64,000 bases of DNA from Vallitalea sp. (GCA_025210235.1 JAOASG010000002.1:1-64000); one strand, 5' to 3'. Shown: positions 1 through 9,254, numbered from the stretch's first letter. Numbers and translations: made by a program. Notes: a model not told the origin generated them from the sequence alone.

Positions 1-1356
1 TAACTTACAAAGTCTAACCTTAGCTGCTTCGCCTCCACTTAATACTCTCATTTGACTAGTAATATGTTCATTAGTAAGTCCACATCTAGCAAGAGCTTGT
101 CTCACTTCGTAATTAGTTAAAACAGGATATTCTTTCCAAACTTCATCAATTGCAGTATTTGTATTGTCTGGATCAGATTCTTGTTCAAAGTAGCCTTCTT
201 CTAGATAATCACCTAATAGTACCTCTCCGGAATAAGGTTTAACAATTCCTAATAAGGTTTTTAGTAAAGTAGATTTTCCTATTCCGTTAACTCCTTTTAG
301 AGCTAATTTTTGTCCTCTTTCAAATATCATATTAAGAGGGCTTGTTAATGGTTCATTATAACCTAAAACAAGATTTTTTGCTTCAAAAATAATTTTTCCT
401 GATGCTCTTCCATACCTAAAATTAAATTTTGGAATAGGTTTTTCTCTAACCCTTTCCATCTTTTCCATTTTATCTAATTTCTTTTGTCTACTATTAGCCA
501 TACCCCTTGTTGCTACTCTAGCTTTATTTCTAGCTATAAAATCTTCTAGTTTTTCGATTTCTTTTTGTTGTTTTTCAAATGCTTGTTCTGCCTGACGTTT
601 TTTAATATCATACATACGTTTAAAATCATCATAATTTCCCGTATATCTAGTAAATTCTCCATTTTCAATATGATAAATAACAGTTGCTACGCTATTTACA
701 AAAGGAATATCATGAGAAATAAGTATAAAACTATTTTCATATTCTTCTAAATATCGTTTTAACCACTCAATATGATTTTCATCCAAGAAGTTAGTGGGCT
801 CATCCAATAATAGTATCGTTGGTCTTTGGAGTAATAATTTAGTTAATAACACTTTTGTTCGTTGACCTCCGCTTAGTTCACTAACATCTTTATCAAGCCC
901 AATGTCTCGAAGCCCAAGTCCATTCGCAACTTCTTCTATTTTTGAATCAATTATATAAAATCCACTATGATCAAGAACAGTCTGAATATCTGCTGCCTCT
1001 TCTAACTTCTCTTCCATTTCTTCTGCTGAATAGCTTTCCATATCTTCATATATCTTTATCATGGTTTTCTCTAGATCAAAGATTTCTTTAAAAGCGTCTT
1101 TTAATACTTCTCTTATTGTATTTCCTTTTTCAAGTTCTGCATGTTGATCTAAATAACCGACTTTTGCTTTTGGAGACCAAGAAATAACACCCTCATCGGG
1201 CATTAATTTATTAGTTATTATTTTGAGAAATGTACTTTTCCCTTCACCATTAGGACCAACTAATGCAACATGCTCTCCTTTTTTTAGTCGAAAAGATACA
1301 TCGCTTAAAATTGTCCTTCCACCAAAGTCATGATTTACCTTTTGAACATTTAACAT
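1..1356 (-). CDS. ABC-F family ATPase, 3' end cut by window edge
   Basis: Soluble twin ABC ATPase of the ABC-F family, whose members act on ribosomes (translation factors or antibiotic-resistance proteins) rather than in membranes. The reading frame starts with ATG at 1356 and is open to base 1 (452 codons); roughly 60-70 residues should be missing compared with the usual ~520. Visible parts are Walker A GPNGEGKST near residue 34, signature LSGGQ near 159, Walker B with LLLDEPTNFLD near 180, the inter-domain linker rich in K/E/R, a second Walker A GVNGIGKST near 356 and a second signature LSGGEAAKV near 440. No transmembrane segment is present. It resembles the housekeeping YkpA/YbiT-like group more than a known resistance type, but that subgroup call is inference. 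Confidence 0.9.
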   Translation of the reverse strand, partial: MLNVQKVNHDFGGRTILSDVSFRLKKGEHVALVGPNGEGKSTFLKIITNKLMPDEGVISWSPKAKVGYLDQHAELEKGNTIREVLKDAFKEIFDLEKTMIKIYEDMESYSAEEMEEKLEEAADIQTVLDHSGFYIIDSKIEEVANGLGLRDIGLDKDVSELSGGQRTKVLLTKLLLQRPTILLLDEPTNFLDENHIEWLKRYLEEYENSFILISHDIPFVNSVATVIYHIENGEFTRYTGNYDDFKRMYDIKKRQAEQAFEKQQKEIEKLEDFIARNKARVATRGMANSRQKKLDKMEKMERVREKPIPKFNFRYGRASGKIIFEAKNLVLGYNEPLTSPLNMIFERGQKLALKGVNGIGKSTLLKTLLGIVKPYSGEVLLGDYLEEGYFEQESDPDNTNTAIDEVWKEYPVLTNYEVRQALARCGLTNEHITSQMRVLSGGEAAKVRLCKL

Positions 1357-1503
1357 ATATTATACCTCTTTTACTATTATTATTTTATAACATCTTTGTT
1401 GTTTTTTTACACTACCCATAATACATTACTTACCTAAAGTATTTAAATATTATATGAAAAAGTAGTGTCTTTCATTAATTAAAAATCTTAGCCAATCAAA
1501 GTT

Positions 1504-2532
1504 TTATTTAATATAATACTCTGAAATTTTACAAATCCTAATTGTTACTTGAGTATATTCTTCCACCTTTGATTCAATAGAAATTTTATGTCCTAATTTC
1601 TTGCCTAATTTATTTGCAAGATATAAACCCATTCCTGTGGATTTATCAAAAAATCTTCCATTAAATCCAGTAAATCCTCTTTCAAATACTCTACTTAAGT
1701 CTTCTTTTTTAATTCCTACTCCATTATCTTTTATAATTAATCTATACTCTGTGTTATCTTCGTAAGAACTAACATCTATTTTCCCATGCTTATCATTACT
1801 ACTATATTTTAACGAATTTGAAAGCACTTGTTCTAGTATAAATAAAAACCACTTCTTATCTGTATGTATATTTATTTTATCATCAATAGAAATGCATAAT
1901 GATACTTTCTTTGAAATAAATGTTTTGGCAAATTTCTTTATAGACTGTTTAACAAGCTTATCTAAGTTAAATTCTTCAATTATATAATCTTTAGAAAAGC
2001 TCATACTCCTAGAATAATATAAAGTTTGTTCAACATATCTCTCTATTTTATCTATTTCATCTTCTATTTGTATAAAAGTATCATGTTCCTTATATTGTTC
2101 ATTTTCAATAATTAATCTACTGGCTGCTATTGGTATTTTAACAGCATGGACCCAAGATGTTATAAAGTCGTAAAACTGCTCGTTATCGTATTCTAATTTT
2201 TGTTTTGAATCATTAACACTTCTGTAGAATTCATTAAATAATTCATAATATTCTTTTTCCATATTAAGATTAGTAGTCGTCATTTTAAACTCTTCATAAT
2301 GATTATTATTAATCTTAGTATTAATATTTTGATATATCTTTTTATACTTTCTATATTCATTAATTAAATACAGAGAAATTATAAACATAGATAGAACATC
2401 TATATATAAAACATTATTATAATTAACACACATATTTTCATCTAAAATAAGTACTAAATTAAGAACAATCATATTAATAACATAAAAAATTATAAAACTG
2501 ATTTTATCTCTTAGATACTTAATTATACTCAT
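1504..2532 (-). CDS. Bce-type intramembrane-sensing histidine kinase
   Basis: Sensor kinase (342 aa) of the BceS/intramembrane-sensing type. Two transmembrane segments (about 13-30 and 42-57) are separated by a very short loop, so there is no extracellular sensor domain. The phosphoacceptor is His129 in the motif SWVHAVKIPIAA, the N box has Asn239, and the ATP lid motifs are DNGVGI (269-274) and GMGLYL (300-305). The start overlaps the regulator stop by ATGA-type coupling. In this family the kinase reads the flux of a partner BceAB transporter; the likely partner lies at 5224-7906, separated here by an aminomutase gene. Pairing with that transporter is inferred from family and distance. Confidence 0.9.
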   Translation of the reverse strand: MSIIKYLRDKISFIIFYVINMIVLNLVLILDENMCVNYNNVLYIDVLSMFIISLYLINEYRKYKKIYQNINTKINNNHYEEFKMTTTNLNMEKEYYELFNEFYRSVNDSKQKLEYDNEQFYDFITSWVHAVKIPIAASRLIIENEQYKEHDTFIQIEDEIDKIERYVEQTLYYSRSMSFSKDYIIEEFNLDKLVKQSIKKFAKTFISKKVSLCISIDDKINIHTDKKWFLFILEQVLSNSLKYSSNDKHGKIDVSSYEDNTEYRLIIKDNGVGIKKEDLSRVFERGFTGFNGRFFDKSTGMGLYLANKLGKKLGHKISIESKVEEYTQVTIRICKISEYYIK

Positions 2533-3203
2533 TCCACAATATACCCCTGTCCTTTTTTAGTACCAATGAAATCACATAATCCTTTTTTATCCAATTTCTT
2601 TCTTAATCTATTTATATTTACAGTTAATGTATTATCATCTACAAAACTTTCATGTTCCCATAAATTTCTCATAATTTTATCTCTTGACACAATACTATCT
2701 TTATTGCTCATCAAAACATATAATATTCTATACTCATTTTTTGTCAAATCTATTTTTTCATCATTATATACTAAAGTACCATCATCTATATTAAGTACAG
2801 CTCCCTTATGTTCTATAAGATTAGCAGTTTTGTTTATATATGAATAAGTTCTTCTAAGTAATGCGCTTATTTTTGCAAGAAGTATTTCCATAGAAAATGG
2901 TTTAGTTACATAATCATCTGCTCCCATGTTAATAGCCATTAAAACATCCATATTTGAGTCTTTCGACGAAATAAATATTATGGGTACTTTAGATTCTTGC
3001 CTTATTTTTGAACACCAATAGTAACCGTCGTATAATGGTAAAACAATATCCATTAATACTAAATCTGGTTTAAAATCAACATATTCTGAAAATACATCTG
3101 AAAAATCCTTAACTAACATGGGTTCATACCCCCATTTTTGAAGATTTTCAGAAATAATATTCCCTATTGTCATATCATCTTCTACAATTAAAATTTTGAA
3201 CAT
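2529..3203 (-). CDS. OmpR/PhoB-family response regulator, BceR-like
   Basis: DNA-binding response regulator of 224 aa. The receiver domain begins FKILIVEDD with the acidic pair Asp9/Asp10, phosphoacceptor Asp52 in LVLMDIVLP and the conserved Lys in VTKPFS. A winged-helix Trans_reg_C domain follows (about 125-222, ending KKGQGYIVE). I chose the ATG at 3203 because it has AAAGGAT eight bases upstream; a longer frame to 3233 has no ribosome site. It is first in a two-gene operon with the overlapping kinase. It probably activates the BceAB-type transporter genes in response to peptide antibiotics acting on the cell envelope; the target is inferred. Confidence 0.9.
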   Translation of the reverse strand: MFKILIVEDDMTIGNIISENLQKWGYEPMLVKDFSDVFSEYVDFKPDLVLMDIVLPLYDGYYWCSKIRQESKVPIIFISSKDSNMDVLMAINMGADDYVTKPFSMEILLAKISALLRRTYSYINKTANLIEHKGAVLNIDDGTLVYNDEKIDLTKNEYRILYVLMSNKDSIVSRDKIMRNLWEHESFVDDNTLTVNINRLRKKLDKKGLCDFIGTKKGQGYIVE

Positions 3204-3246
3204 AGTTTTAATCCTTTCAAATAAACATATCATAGCTTAAAATCTA

Positions 3247-3281
3247 AACAAGGATAGTCTATAATTTAGACTATCCTTGTT
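3247..3281 (-). terminator. Terminator after the KamA-family gene
   Basis: A perfect 15-bp stem (3247-3261 with 3267-3281) has a 5-base loop and is followed on the minus strand by a moderately T-rich stretch. It separates the aminomutase gene from the two-component operon. Confidence 0.75.
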
Positions 3282-3342
3282 AATATATCATTACTTTCCC
3301 ATTATTTCAATATAATATTTCGGGTAAATTTACAAAATTTAT

Positions 3343-4467
3343 TTAACCGATCTTCTTCAAATCCTCTTCTAAAGAAAAATCATCTTCTAGCCAACCTTGT
3401 TTTTCTCCTACCTTAACACTAAAAATTGTCCCCATTTTTGAATCTAAAGGTGATTGATGGTACTTAAATAATATTTGTTTATTATACTCACCTAATATTT
3501 CTATTTTACCAGTTTTATGTGACATTATAAATTTAAATCTCTTAGAATGACCACTTAAACTTTTCTTGGCTTCTTCTACAATTTTTACTCCTTTTAAAAG
3601 AGGTACTTGAAAACTATGTTTAACTCCTTTTACAGGTCTACATTGGAATAAATAATATGGATTAACACCATATTTAACTAAATCATTCATTAATTTAGCA
3701 AGAACGTTTGGATCATCATTAACTCCTTTTAATAAAACTGTTTGATTGTTAATAATAACACCTGCTTTTTTTAGTTTATAAATACCTTCAACAGATTTAT
3801 TAGTTAATTCTCTAGGATGATTGAACTGTGTTACAATATATACTTGTTTCATTTTAGAATAATGTTCTAATGCCTCAAGAAGTTCATCATCTTGAATAAT
3901 CCTATCCGGAAGAACTACTGGTAATCGTGTCCCAAATCTAATAAAATCAATATGTTCAATTTTCGAAAGTGTTTCCATGAAAAATTTAATAATATTTGTA
4001 GGTAAGAAAAAAGCATCTCCACCAGTAATTAATATATTATTAATTTCTTTATGATCTTTAATATAAGAAACAGCTTTTTCAAAATTACTTAGAACTTCCT
4101 GGTTACTAAGCCCTACTAATCTCTTTCTAAAACAATGTCTACAATACATTGCACATGAATTAGTTGCTAATAGTAATGCAGTTGTCTTATACTTATGTTG
4201 TAATCCTTGCATTTTAGTATTTTCAGATTCACCACTTGTATCAAATACACCTTCTTCACTTTTTTCACCGAAAGAAGGTATTTGCATTTTCTTAATCGGG
4301 TCATTAGAATCTTCTCTATCTATTAAAGATAAATAATACTTTGTAGTACAAAATGGATGTTTACTAGTAATGTCTTCAAATAACATTTGCTCTTCTTCGG
4401 TCATGGGAATATATTTTTTCAATTCCTCTCCAGATGTAATTATACTTTGTTTCCAACTCATTGACAC
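3343..4467 (-). CDS. KamA-family radical SAM aminomutase (glutamate 2,3-aminomutase-like)
   Basis: PLP- and [4Fe-4S]/SAM-dependent 2,3-aminomutase family protein, 374 aa. The radical SAM cluster cysteines are Cys105, Cys109 and Cys112 (CAMYCRHC, CX3CX2C). Lysine 2,3-aminomutase binds the lysine side chain with two aspartates. By motif alignment the first (LAM motif QCD) is Arg here (FQCRPVKG), and the second region (LAM VDAPGGGGK) reads MSHKTGK without Asp. Glutamate 2,3-aminomutase also lacks both aspartates, so a lysine substrate is unlikely and glutamate or another amino acid is more likely. beta-Glutamate is a known compatible solute in anaerobes. The protein is shorter than the usual ~415 aa. 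Start has AGGAGTGTCA upstream. It stands as a single gene between terminators. Confidence 0.8.
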   Translation of the reverse strand: MSMSWKQSIITSGEELKKYIPMTEEEQMLFEDITSKHPFCTTKYYLSLIDREDSNDPIKKMQIPSFGEKSEEGVFDTSGESENTKMQGLQHKYKTTALLLATNSCAMYCRHCFRKRLVGLSNQEVLSNFEKAVSYIKDHKEINNILITGGDAFFLPTNIIKFFMETLSKIEHIDFIRFGTRLPVVLPDRIIQDDELLEALEHYSKMKQVYIVTQFNHPRELTNKSVEGIYKLKKAGVIINNQTVLLKGVNDDPNVLAKLMNDLVKYGVNPYYLFQCRPVKGVKHSFQVPLLKGVKIVEEAKKSLSGHSKRFKFIMSHKTGKIEILGEYNKQILFKYHQSPLDSKMGTIFSVKVGEKQGWLEDDFSLEEDLKKIG

Positions 4468-5165
4468 TCCTCCTTTAAAGATATAAATCTATAGTATAAG
4501 CCTATTGGCAAACATACTTACAAAGTGGACTTTCTATATATGAAAAGCGACTAATTATCGTTATTCCTATAATATTTCTACCTATAAAGTTTCCTTAAAC
4601 TTTACTTTACGAAAATAAAGAGATTACGCCTCGTTTTCTTTCTAAAGAATATTGTATCTATAGAAAAGTTTTTTAGCGCAAATGAGAATGCTACTATCTT
4701 ATTTACTAAGTTTAAATTTGTAGTTTCTTTCTTATAGGCAAGAAAAGCGACTTTATCGCATTATTTCATGTTGAATATTAATTGATTATTATGATTATAT
4801 TAGAGTAAAAACAAATATATTTAAAATTAATTTATTTTAAGTACAGTATCATGTCATTAACAAGATTATTTTAGTTTTTAACACATAATTGAAAATAAGA
4901 CTTTAAACTTATATTCATTTAGATATGAATTAGAAAAAAATGTATAATAGAAAATATAATTCTTATATTAATAAAATTATTTGTATTATACCAAGTTTTA
5001 GCATTATTATGCTTGACTTCTATATATAGTATAACATATTCTTATAAAAAATCAAAATTATTTTTAAAATTATCATAATCAATAAGAGCGCTCTCCTATT
5101 TCATTTATGCTCAAAGTAAAACAAGGCAAAATTAATTATATAACCTATTGAAATTAAAAAAACAA
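4468..5165. other. AT-rich intergenic gap with a dispersed repeat
   Basis: About 700 bases without a convincing gene. The part at 4540-4770 is a degenerate dispersed repeat (listed separately). The remainder, 4771-5165, is extremely AT-rich with only short frames; I see no RNA motif in it. Confidence 0.6.
4540..4770. repeat. Dispersed GCGAC-hairpin repeat, family A copy 1
   Basis: The stretch shares a series of words in the same order with 18694-18845: AAAGCGACT..ATCGC.TTATT, GAATATTGT, AAATGAGAA, TATCTTATTTACT, CTTTCTTATA, then AAAGCGACT..ATCGCATTATTTC again. A version of the GCGAC/GTCGC hairpin sits at both ends (4547 and 4745), as in the second copy. No open reading frame lies inside it. 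It may be a small non-autonomous element or a structured RNA; the sequence does not decide. Confidence 0.6.
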
Positions 5166-5203
5166 CAAGATATAGTAACCTATGAATAGATTACTATATC
5201 TTG
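5166..5203 (-). terminator. Terminator of the BceAB-type operon
   Basis: A perfect 13-bp stem (5166-5178 with 5191-5203) and 12-base loop is followed on the minus strand by a run of seven T. It lies just after the permease stop. Confidence 0.85.
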
Positions 5204-5223
5204 TGAAATGTAATGCAAATTAT

Positions 5224-7155
5224 CTACTTATTTTTTAGTATAATTTTTTTATAATAATTTATAGTTAAATAATAGTATGCAAAATATATTATTGAATAAC
5301 CTATCATAGTAATAATTACAGGTTTTAATATATGAGCATTAAGAATAACATTAAAAGCTTTTAATGCAAACGCCGAATGAATAAGCCCAACAGACAAAGG
5401 TAATACAAACATTGTTAGCACTTGTTTCTTAATAGACCATGAAATATCTTTTTTACTTACACCTATTTTCCTTAATATAGCATATCTATCTTTTTCTTCA
5501 TTTGCTTCCGTTATTAATTTGAAGTATATAATACTACCTGTTGATAACAAGAATACTATCCCTACAAAAAATGCTACAAAAAGTAATGTAACTACTGTTT
5601 CATTTACATCTTTAAAATGATAATAAAAAGTCTCTAAATTTGCTTCATTTGGTAATACTTTATACATCTCATCAGATAATTTTTTACTATTTAATTGCTT
5701 TGTTACTTTAATTCCGTAATAACTATATGTTTTTGCACCATTTTTTACTTGTTCGTCAAATAATTTATCACTAACAATAATATAATCAGAGTCATATTTA
5801 TTACTTATAATGCACTGCCTATATACATTTTTTATAGTTAATTCCTTTTTAGGGTCATTTCCATTAACCATATCAAGAGTATGACCTTTTAATTTATTGA
5901 AATCATATAATGGCATTCTCGAATAGTTAATAATACATTCATTATCTTGTAAATGCACTTTTTTATTCATACTTCTTATATCCATCATTTTATTATATTC
6001 TCGATTTGAAATAAGATAATAACTACTTAGTTCTCCCAATTCATGTTTAAGCATAGCTGTCTCAAATCTAACATTAAACTTCGCCTTAACTTTTGCTTTA
6101 GTTATTTTCATACTTCCAACTAATTTATTATCGTTACAATCTTTAATTATTTCAAACACCTTATTATTAGTTTCATCATTTATATATTTATAATTAAAAG
6201 AAAATGGATAATTCTCTTTTTCTTGAGTTTTAAAATCATAATACACACTATCAACCATACCTAATGATGCAACTGTTGAGGCACTTAAAATAGCAATAGT
6301 GGCTAAAGTTACTGTGTGACTCTTTATTCTATAAGAAATATTGGATATAGCTAGTATATTATTTCCTTTATAGTATGTTTTCTTTCTCTTTTTTAATATT
6401 TTTATTGCGAATGTCATAAAATAAGAAAACAGTCCATATGTACCAGCTATTACTGTTCCAAGCACAATAAAAATATTTGCTATAAACATATAATTAACCA
6501 TATGCTGTGACAAATAATATCCATATATAATAGATGCTAAAGATATAATTGCAATAATAGGTCGTGTTTTAAATGCTTTTTCTCTTTTTTTGGAAGAAGC
6601 AAATAATTCTATTAGTTTAACCTTATAAATTATCCTATAACTATTAATTGATGCTACTATAAATATTAGCATAAAGAATATTATCGTATCTCTTGCAGCC
6701 TTTATAGAAAAAACAAATTCAACATATATAAACTCATTTACCATTCTTAGTAAAATCATAATAAACAATTTCGAAAATAGAGTTCCTGCAAAAATCCCAA
6801 TTATTAATGACACACAAGCAATAATCATATTCTCAACAAACAACATTCTACCAATTTTTTTCTTTTTGAGCCCTAGTAATGAATATAGTGCAATTTCTTT
6901 TTTCCTGTTTTTCACAAAAAAGGAGTTTGATGACCAAACAAAGTTTAAAGAAAATATTAAAATAATTGAACTTCCAGCAATAAAAACAGCATTAATATTT
7001 CCTGATGAAGTAAGTGCATCACCCATTTGTTTATTATATTTAATAGAACTAAATAAATAGAAAATTAACACACTAAATATTGTAGACATAATATATATAT
7101 AATAATTTTTGAAGTTTCTTTTCATATTATTAAATATAATTCTATAATAAGTCAT
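5224..7155 (-). CDS. BceB-type ABC transporter permease (FtsX-like)
   Basis: Membrane subunit of a peptide-antibiotic detoxification ABC transporter, 643 aa. It has the BceB layout: one N-terminal helix (about 22-41), a group of FtsX-type helices, then a large extracellular loop of about 215 residues (roughly 300-518), and final helices at the C-terminus. The start at ATG 7155 is supported by GGGGGGAG six bases upstream; the frame upstream to 7299 is only overlap with the ATPase gene. It overlaps the end of the ATPase gene by 14 bases, so the two are translationally coupled. The loop is the expected ligand-contact region, and the nearby kinase should sense this transporter. Substrate unknown. 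Confidence 0.9.
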   Translation of the reverse strand: MTYYRIIFNNMKRNFKNYYIYIMSTIFSVLIFYLFSSIKYNKQMGDALTSSGNINAVFIAGSSIILIFSLNFVWSSNSFFVKNRKKEIALYSLLGLKKKKIGRMLFVENMIIACVSLIIGIFAGTLFSKLFIMILLRMVNEFIYVEFVFSIKAARDTIIFFMLIFIVASINSYRIIYKVKLIELFASSKKREKAFKTRPIIAIISLASIIYGYYLSQHMVNYMFIANIFIVLGTVIAGTYGLFSYFMTFAIKILKKRKKTYYKGNNILAISNISYRIKSHTVTLATIAILSASTVASLGMVDSVYYDFKTQEKENYPFSFNYKYINDETNNKVFEIIKDCNDNKLVGSMKITKAKVKAKFNVRFETAMLKHELGELSSYYLISNREYNKMMDIRSMNKKVHLQDNECIINYSRMPLYDFNKLKGHTLDMVNGNDPKKELTIKNVYRQCIISNKYDSDYIIVSDKLFDEQVKNGAKTYSYYGIKVTKQLNSKKLSDEMYKVLPNEANLETFYYHFKDVNETVVTLLFVAFFVGIVFLLSTGSIIYFKLITEANEEKDRYAILRKIGVSKKDISWSIKKQVLTMFVLPLSVGLIHSAFALKAFNVILNAHILKPVIITMIGYSIIYFAYYYLTINYYKKIILKNK

Positions 7156-7906
7156 TAAGGTCTCCCCCCATCTTTGCAAGAACATCAATAATTCTATTAT
7201 AGAATTCTTTACGATTTCCATTACTAATAAGTTCAGAATAGATTTTACCATCTTTAATAAATAAAATCCTATCACAATAACTTGCAGCAAATGAATCATG
7301 TGTTACCATAAGAATTGTACTGTTATATTTTTTATTTAATTTCTTCATACATGTTAATAATTCTGTTGAAGACTTTGAATCAAGCGCCCCTGTTGGTTCA
7401 TCGGCAAGGACTAGCCTTGGATTATTAATTATAGCTCTTGCCGCAGCAGTTCTTTGCTTTTGTCCTCCTGATATTTGATATGGATATTTTTTTAATATTG
7501 TATCTATACCAAGAATCTTTGTTACATCAATAAGTCTTTTCTTAATTTCTTTTACATTTATTCTTGAAATTGCTAGTGGAAGAATAATATTTTCTTCAAC
7601 ACTAAGCGTATCTAATAAATTAAAATCTTGAAAAATAAAACCAAGTTCATTCTTTCTAAAATCAGATAGCTCATTTTCTTTAAGTTTCCCAATATCTTTA
7701 CCTTCATAATTAATTGAACCACTTGTAGTAGTATCAATTGTAGAAATAACATTAAGTAGTGTGCTTTTACCTGAACCTGAAGGTCCCATGATACCAACAA
7801 ATTCCCCTTCATTTATTTCAAGGTCAACGTTTTGTAGAGCTGTCGTTTTATTTGATTTTGAACCATAGATTTTTGTTACATTACTTACTTTTATTATTTG
7901 CTTCAT
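7142..7906 (-). CDS. BceA-type ABC transporter ATPase
   Basis: ATP-binding subunit (254 aa) of the MacB/BceA class. It shows Walker A GPSGSGKST, Q-loop FIFQDFNLL, signature SGGQKQRTAAARA, Walker B LVLADEPTGALD and switch His in MVTHD. The ribosome site CAGGAGG lies ahead of the ATG at 7906, and a promoter with TTGTTA-N17-TATAAT is seen at 7980-8008. It is first in the operon with the permease. Together with the kinase/regulator pair at 1504-3203 it makes a complete Bce-like module for resistance to envelope-active peptides. The gene order (regulators after transporter, with a gene between) is unusual. Confidence 0.93.
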   Translation of the reverse strand: MKQIIKVSNVTKIYGSKSNKTTALQNVDLEINEGEFVGIMGPSGSGKSTLLNVISTIDTTTSGSINYEGKDIGKLKENELSDFRKNELGFIFQDFNLLDTLSVEENIILPLAISRINVKEIKKRLIDVTKILGIDTILKKYPYQISGGQKQRTAAARAIINNPRLVLADEPTGALDSKSSTELLTCMKKLNKKYNSTILMVTHDSFAASYCDRILFIKDGKIYSELISNGNRKEFYNRIIDVLAKMGGDLNDLL

Positions 7907-7979
7907 TTTCTTTACCTCCTGGTCTATTTTAATGATACTGAAAATGTCATTTACCAGCTACTTTTTATGGAATAAGCTA

Positions 7980-8008
7980 ATTATAATGAAAAATAATTGC
8001 AATAACAA
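7980..8008 (-). promoter_or_regulatory. Sigma-A promoter of the BceAB-type operon
   Basis: On the minus strand TTGTTA (8008-8003), a 17-base spacer and a perfect TATAAT (7985-7980). The start of transcription should be near 7973, about 65 bases before the ATPase ATG. Confidence 0.65.
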
Positions 8009-8034
8009 TAATATTAACTTACAAAAACTATTAA

Positions 8035-8056
8035 ATCCTTACATTATTGTAAGGAT
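8035..8056. promoter_or_regulatory. Perfect inverted repeat upstream of the BceAB-type promoter
   Basis: ATCCTTACA-TTAT-TGTAAGGAT, 9-bp arms and a 4-base centre. It is centred about 72 bases upstream of the predicted start of the ATPase transcript, a reasonable position for a response-regulator site. Binding by the 2529-3203 regulator is a guess. Confidence 0.4.
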
Positions 8057-8138
8057 AACAACACCTACCAAATTTAATTAGTTTTACTGCTTATATCTCC
8101 ACTTTAATATACATCTTTACTATAGATAGAAAATAATA

Positions 8139-8178
8139 TTGACAACAGACATCCACTGTATTATAGTATTAATACAGT
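8139..8178 (+). promoter_or_regulatory. Promoter with overlapping GntR operator
   Basis: TTGACA (8139-8144), 17-base spacer, TATAGT (8162-8167). A perfect inverted repeat ACTGTATTA-N6-TAATACAGT (8155-8178) covers the -10 box. A repressor bound here would block the promoter; the GntR-type protein encoded just downstream is the obvious candidate for autorepression. Confidence 0.75.
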
Positions 8179-8195
8179 AATATTTAGGAGGTCAT

Positions 8196-8561
8196 ATGTT
8201 AATGGAATTTGATAACAACGTACCTGTTTATATTCAGATACTATCTTATCTGAAAGATAGAATAATAAAAAAAGATTTAAAGGAAGGGAATAAAATGCCA
8301 TCAGTTCGTGAATTAGCAAAAGAACTTAAAGTTAATCCTAATACGGTCCAACGAGCTTATAAAGAACTAGAAAGCGAAGGAATAATTGTCTCAAAACGAG
8401 GAATGGGTTCATATGTTACTGACGATAAAAAAAGAATAATTGATTTAAGAAATGATATTGCAAAAGAAACTGTTATAAATTTTTCTTCTCGTATGAAAAA
8501 TATGGGGTTTAGCAAACAAGAAATTATTGAAATTATTAACTCTATGGTGGAGGTTGATTAA
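8196..8561 (+). CDS. GntR-family regulator, YtrA subfamily
   Basis: Short GntR regulator (121 aa) of the YtrA type: an N-terminal winged helix-turn-helix (about 10-75; PSVRELAKELKVNPNTVQRA, then GSYVTDD) and only a ~45-residue C-terminal dimerisation tail, with no ligand-binding domain. YtrA-type regulators usually repress an ABC transporter in the same operon and respond to envelope stress. This one is followed directly, without a gap, by an ABC ATPase gene. AGGAGG precedes two in-frame ATGs (8196 and 8202); the second has the better spacing, so the protein may be 119 aa. Its likely operator is the inverted repeat at 8155-8178. Confidence 0.9.
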   Translation: MLMEFDNNVPVYIQILSYLKDRIIKKDLKEGNKMPSVRELAKELKVNPNTVQRAYKELESEGIIVSKRGMGSYVTDDKKRIIDLRNDIAKETVINFSSRMKNMGFSKQEIIEIINSMVEVD

Positions 8562-9254
8562 ATGTTAGAAGTGAATAATTTATCAAAATATTATGGAAAA
8601 AGCAAAGTTCTAGACAATATTAATTGTCATATAAACAAAGGAGAAATTGTAGGCTTATTAGGCCCTAGTGGAAGCGGCAAAACAACTTTCATGAATATTA
8701 TTGCAGGTATTACACCATTTAAACAAGGTAATGTATTAATTAAAGGAGAGTCCCCAAACATTAATACAAAAACATCAGTATCATTACTTACTGAAACGAA
8801 CTCTATTCCAAAATGGATGAAAATTAAAGATGTCTTAGATTTTTATTGTGAAATGTACAATGATTTTAACCAAGAAAAATTCAATAATATTTTTAACGAT
8901 CTAAATTATGAAATATCTTATGATAAAAAGATAGTAGATTTATCAAAAGGAATGCGTCAATTATTAAGACTAGCATTATCTGTATCTCGAGAAACAAAAC
9001 TCTATCTATTAGATGAACCATTAGGTGGATTAGATTCTCTTATAAGAGAACAAGTTATAGATACTATTATTAATTATATTAATGAAAATTCCACAATCAT
9101 TATTTCCACACATCTAATAAATGAAGTAGAAAGACTTTTACAAAAAGTTATATTTATAAAAGATGGTCAATTGTTAGGCCTTTATGATTGTGATGATTTA
9201 CGCATTGAAAAAGGACAATCTATAGAAAAAACTTTTAAAGAGGTGATTAGATGA
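8562..9254 (+). CDS. ABC transporter ATPase (YtrB-like)
   Basis: ATP-binding protein of 230 aa. It shows Walker A GPSGSGKTT near residue 34, a degenerate signature LSKGMRQLLRLA, Walker B LYLLDEPLGGLD and switch His in IISTHL. The second signature position has K where family members often have G (LSxGM is common in ABC-2 exporters of this type). Its ATG follows the regulator stop directly (TAAATG) and its end overlaps the permease gene by ATGA. It should energise the membrane protein encoded next. The substrate is unknown; the family is linked to cell-wall antibiotic stress. Confidence 0.88.
   Translation: MLEVNNLSKYYGKSKVLDNINCHINKGEIVGLLGPSGSGKTTFMNIIAGITPFKQGNVLIKGESPNINTKTSVSLLTETNSIPKWMKIKDVLDFYCEMYNDFNQEKFNNIFNDLNYEISYDKKIVDLSKGMRQLLRLALSVSRETKLYLLDEPLGGLDSLIREQVIDTIINYINENSTIIISTHLINEVERLLQKVIFIKDGQLLGLYDCDDLRIEKGQSIEKTFKEVIR

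Noticed and set aside
565..750. 61-codon plus-strand frame
   Set aside because: Antisense to the ABC-F gene, poly-Phe/Ile, no start signal.
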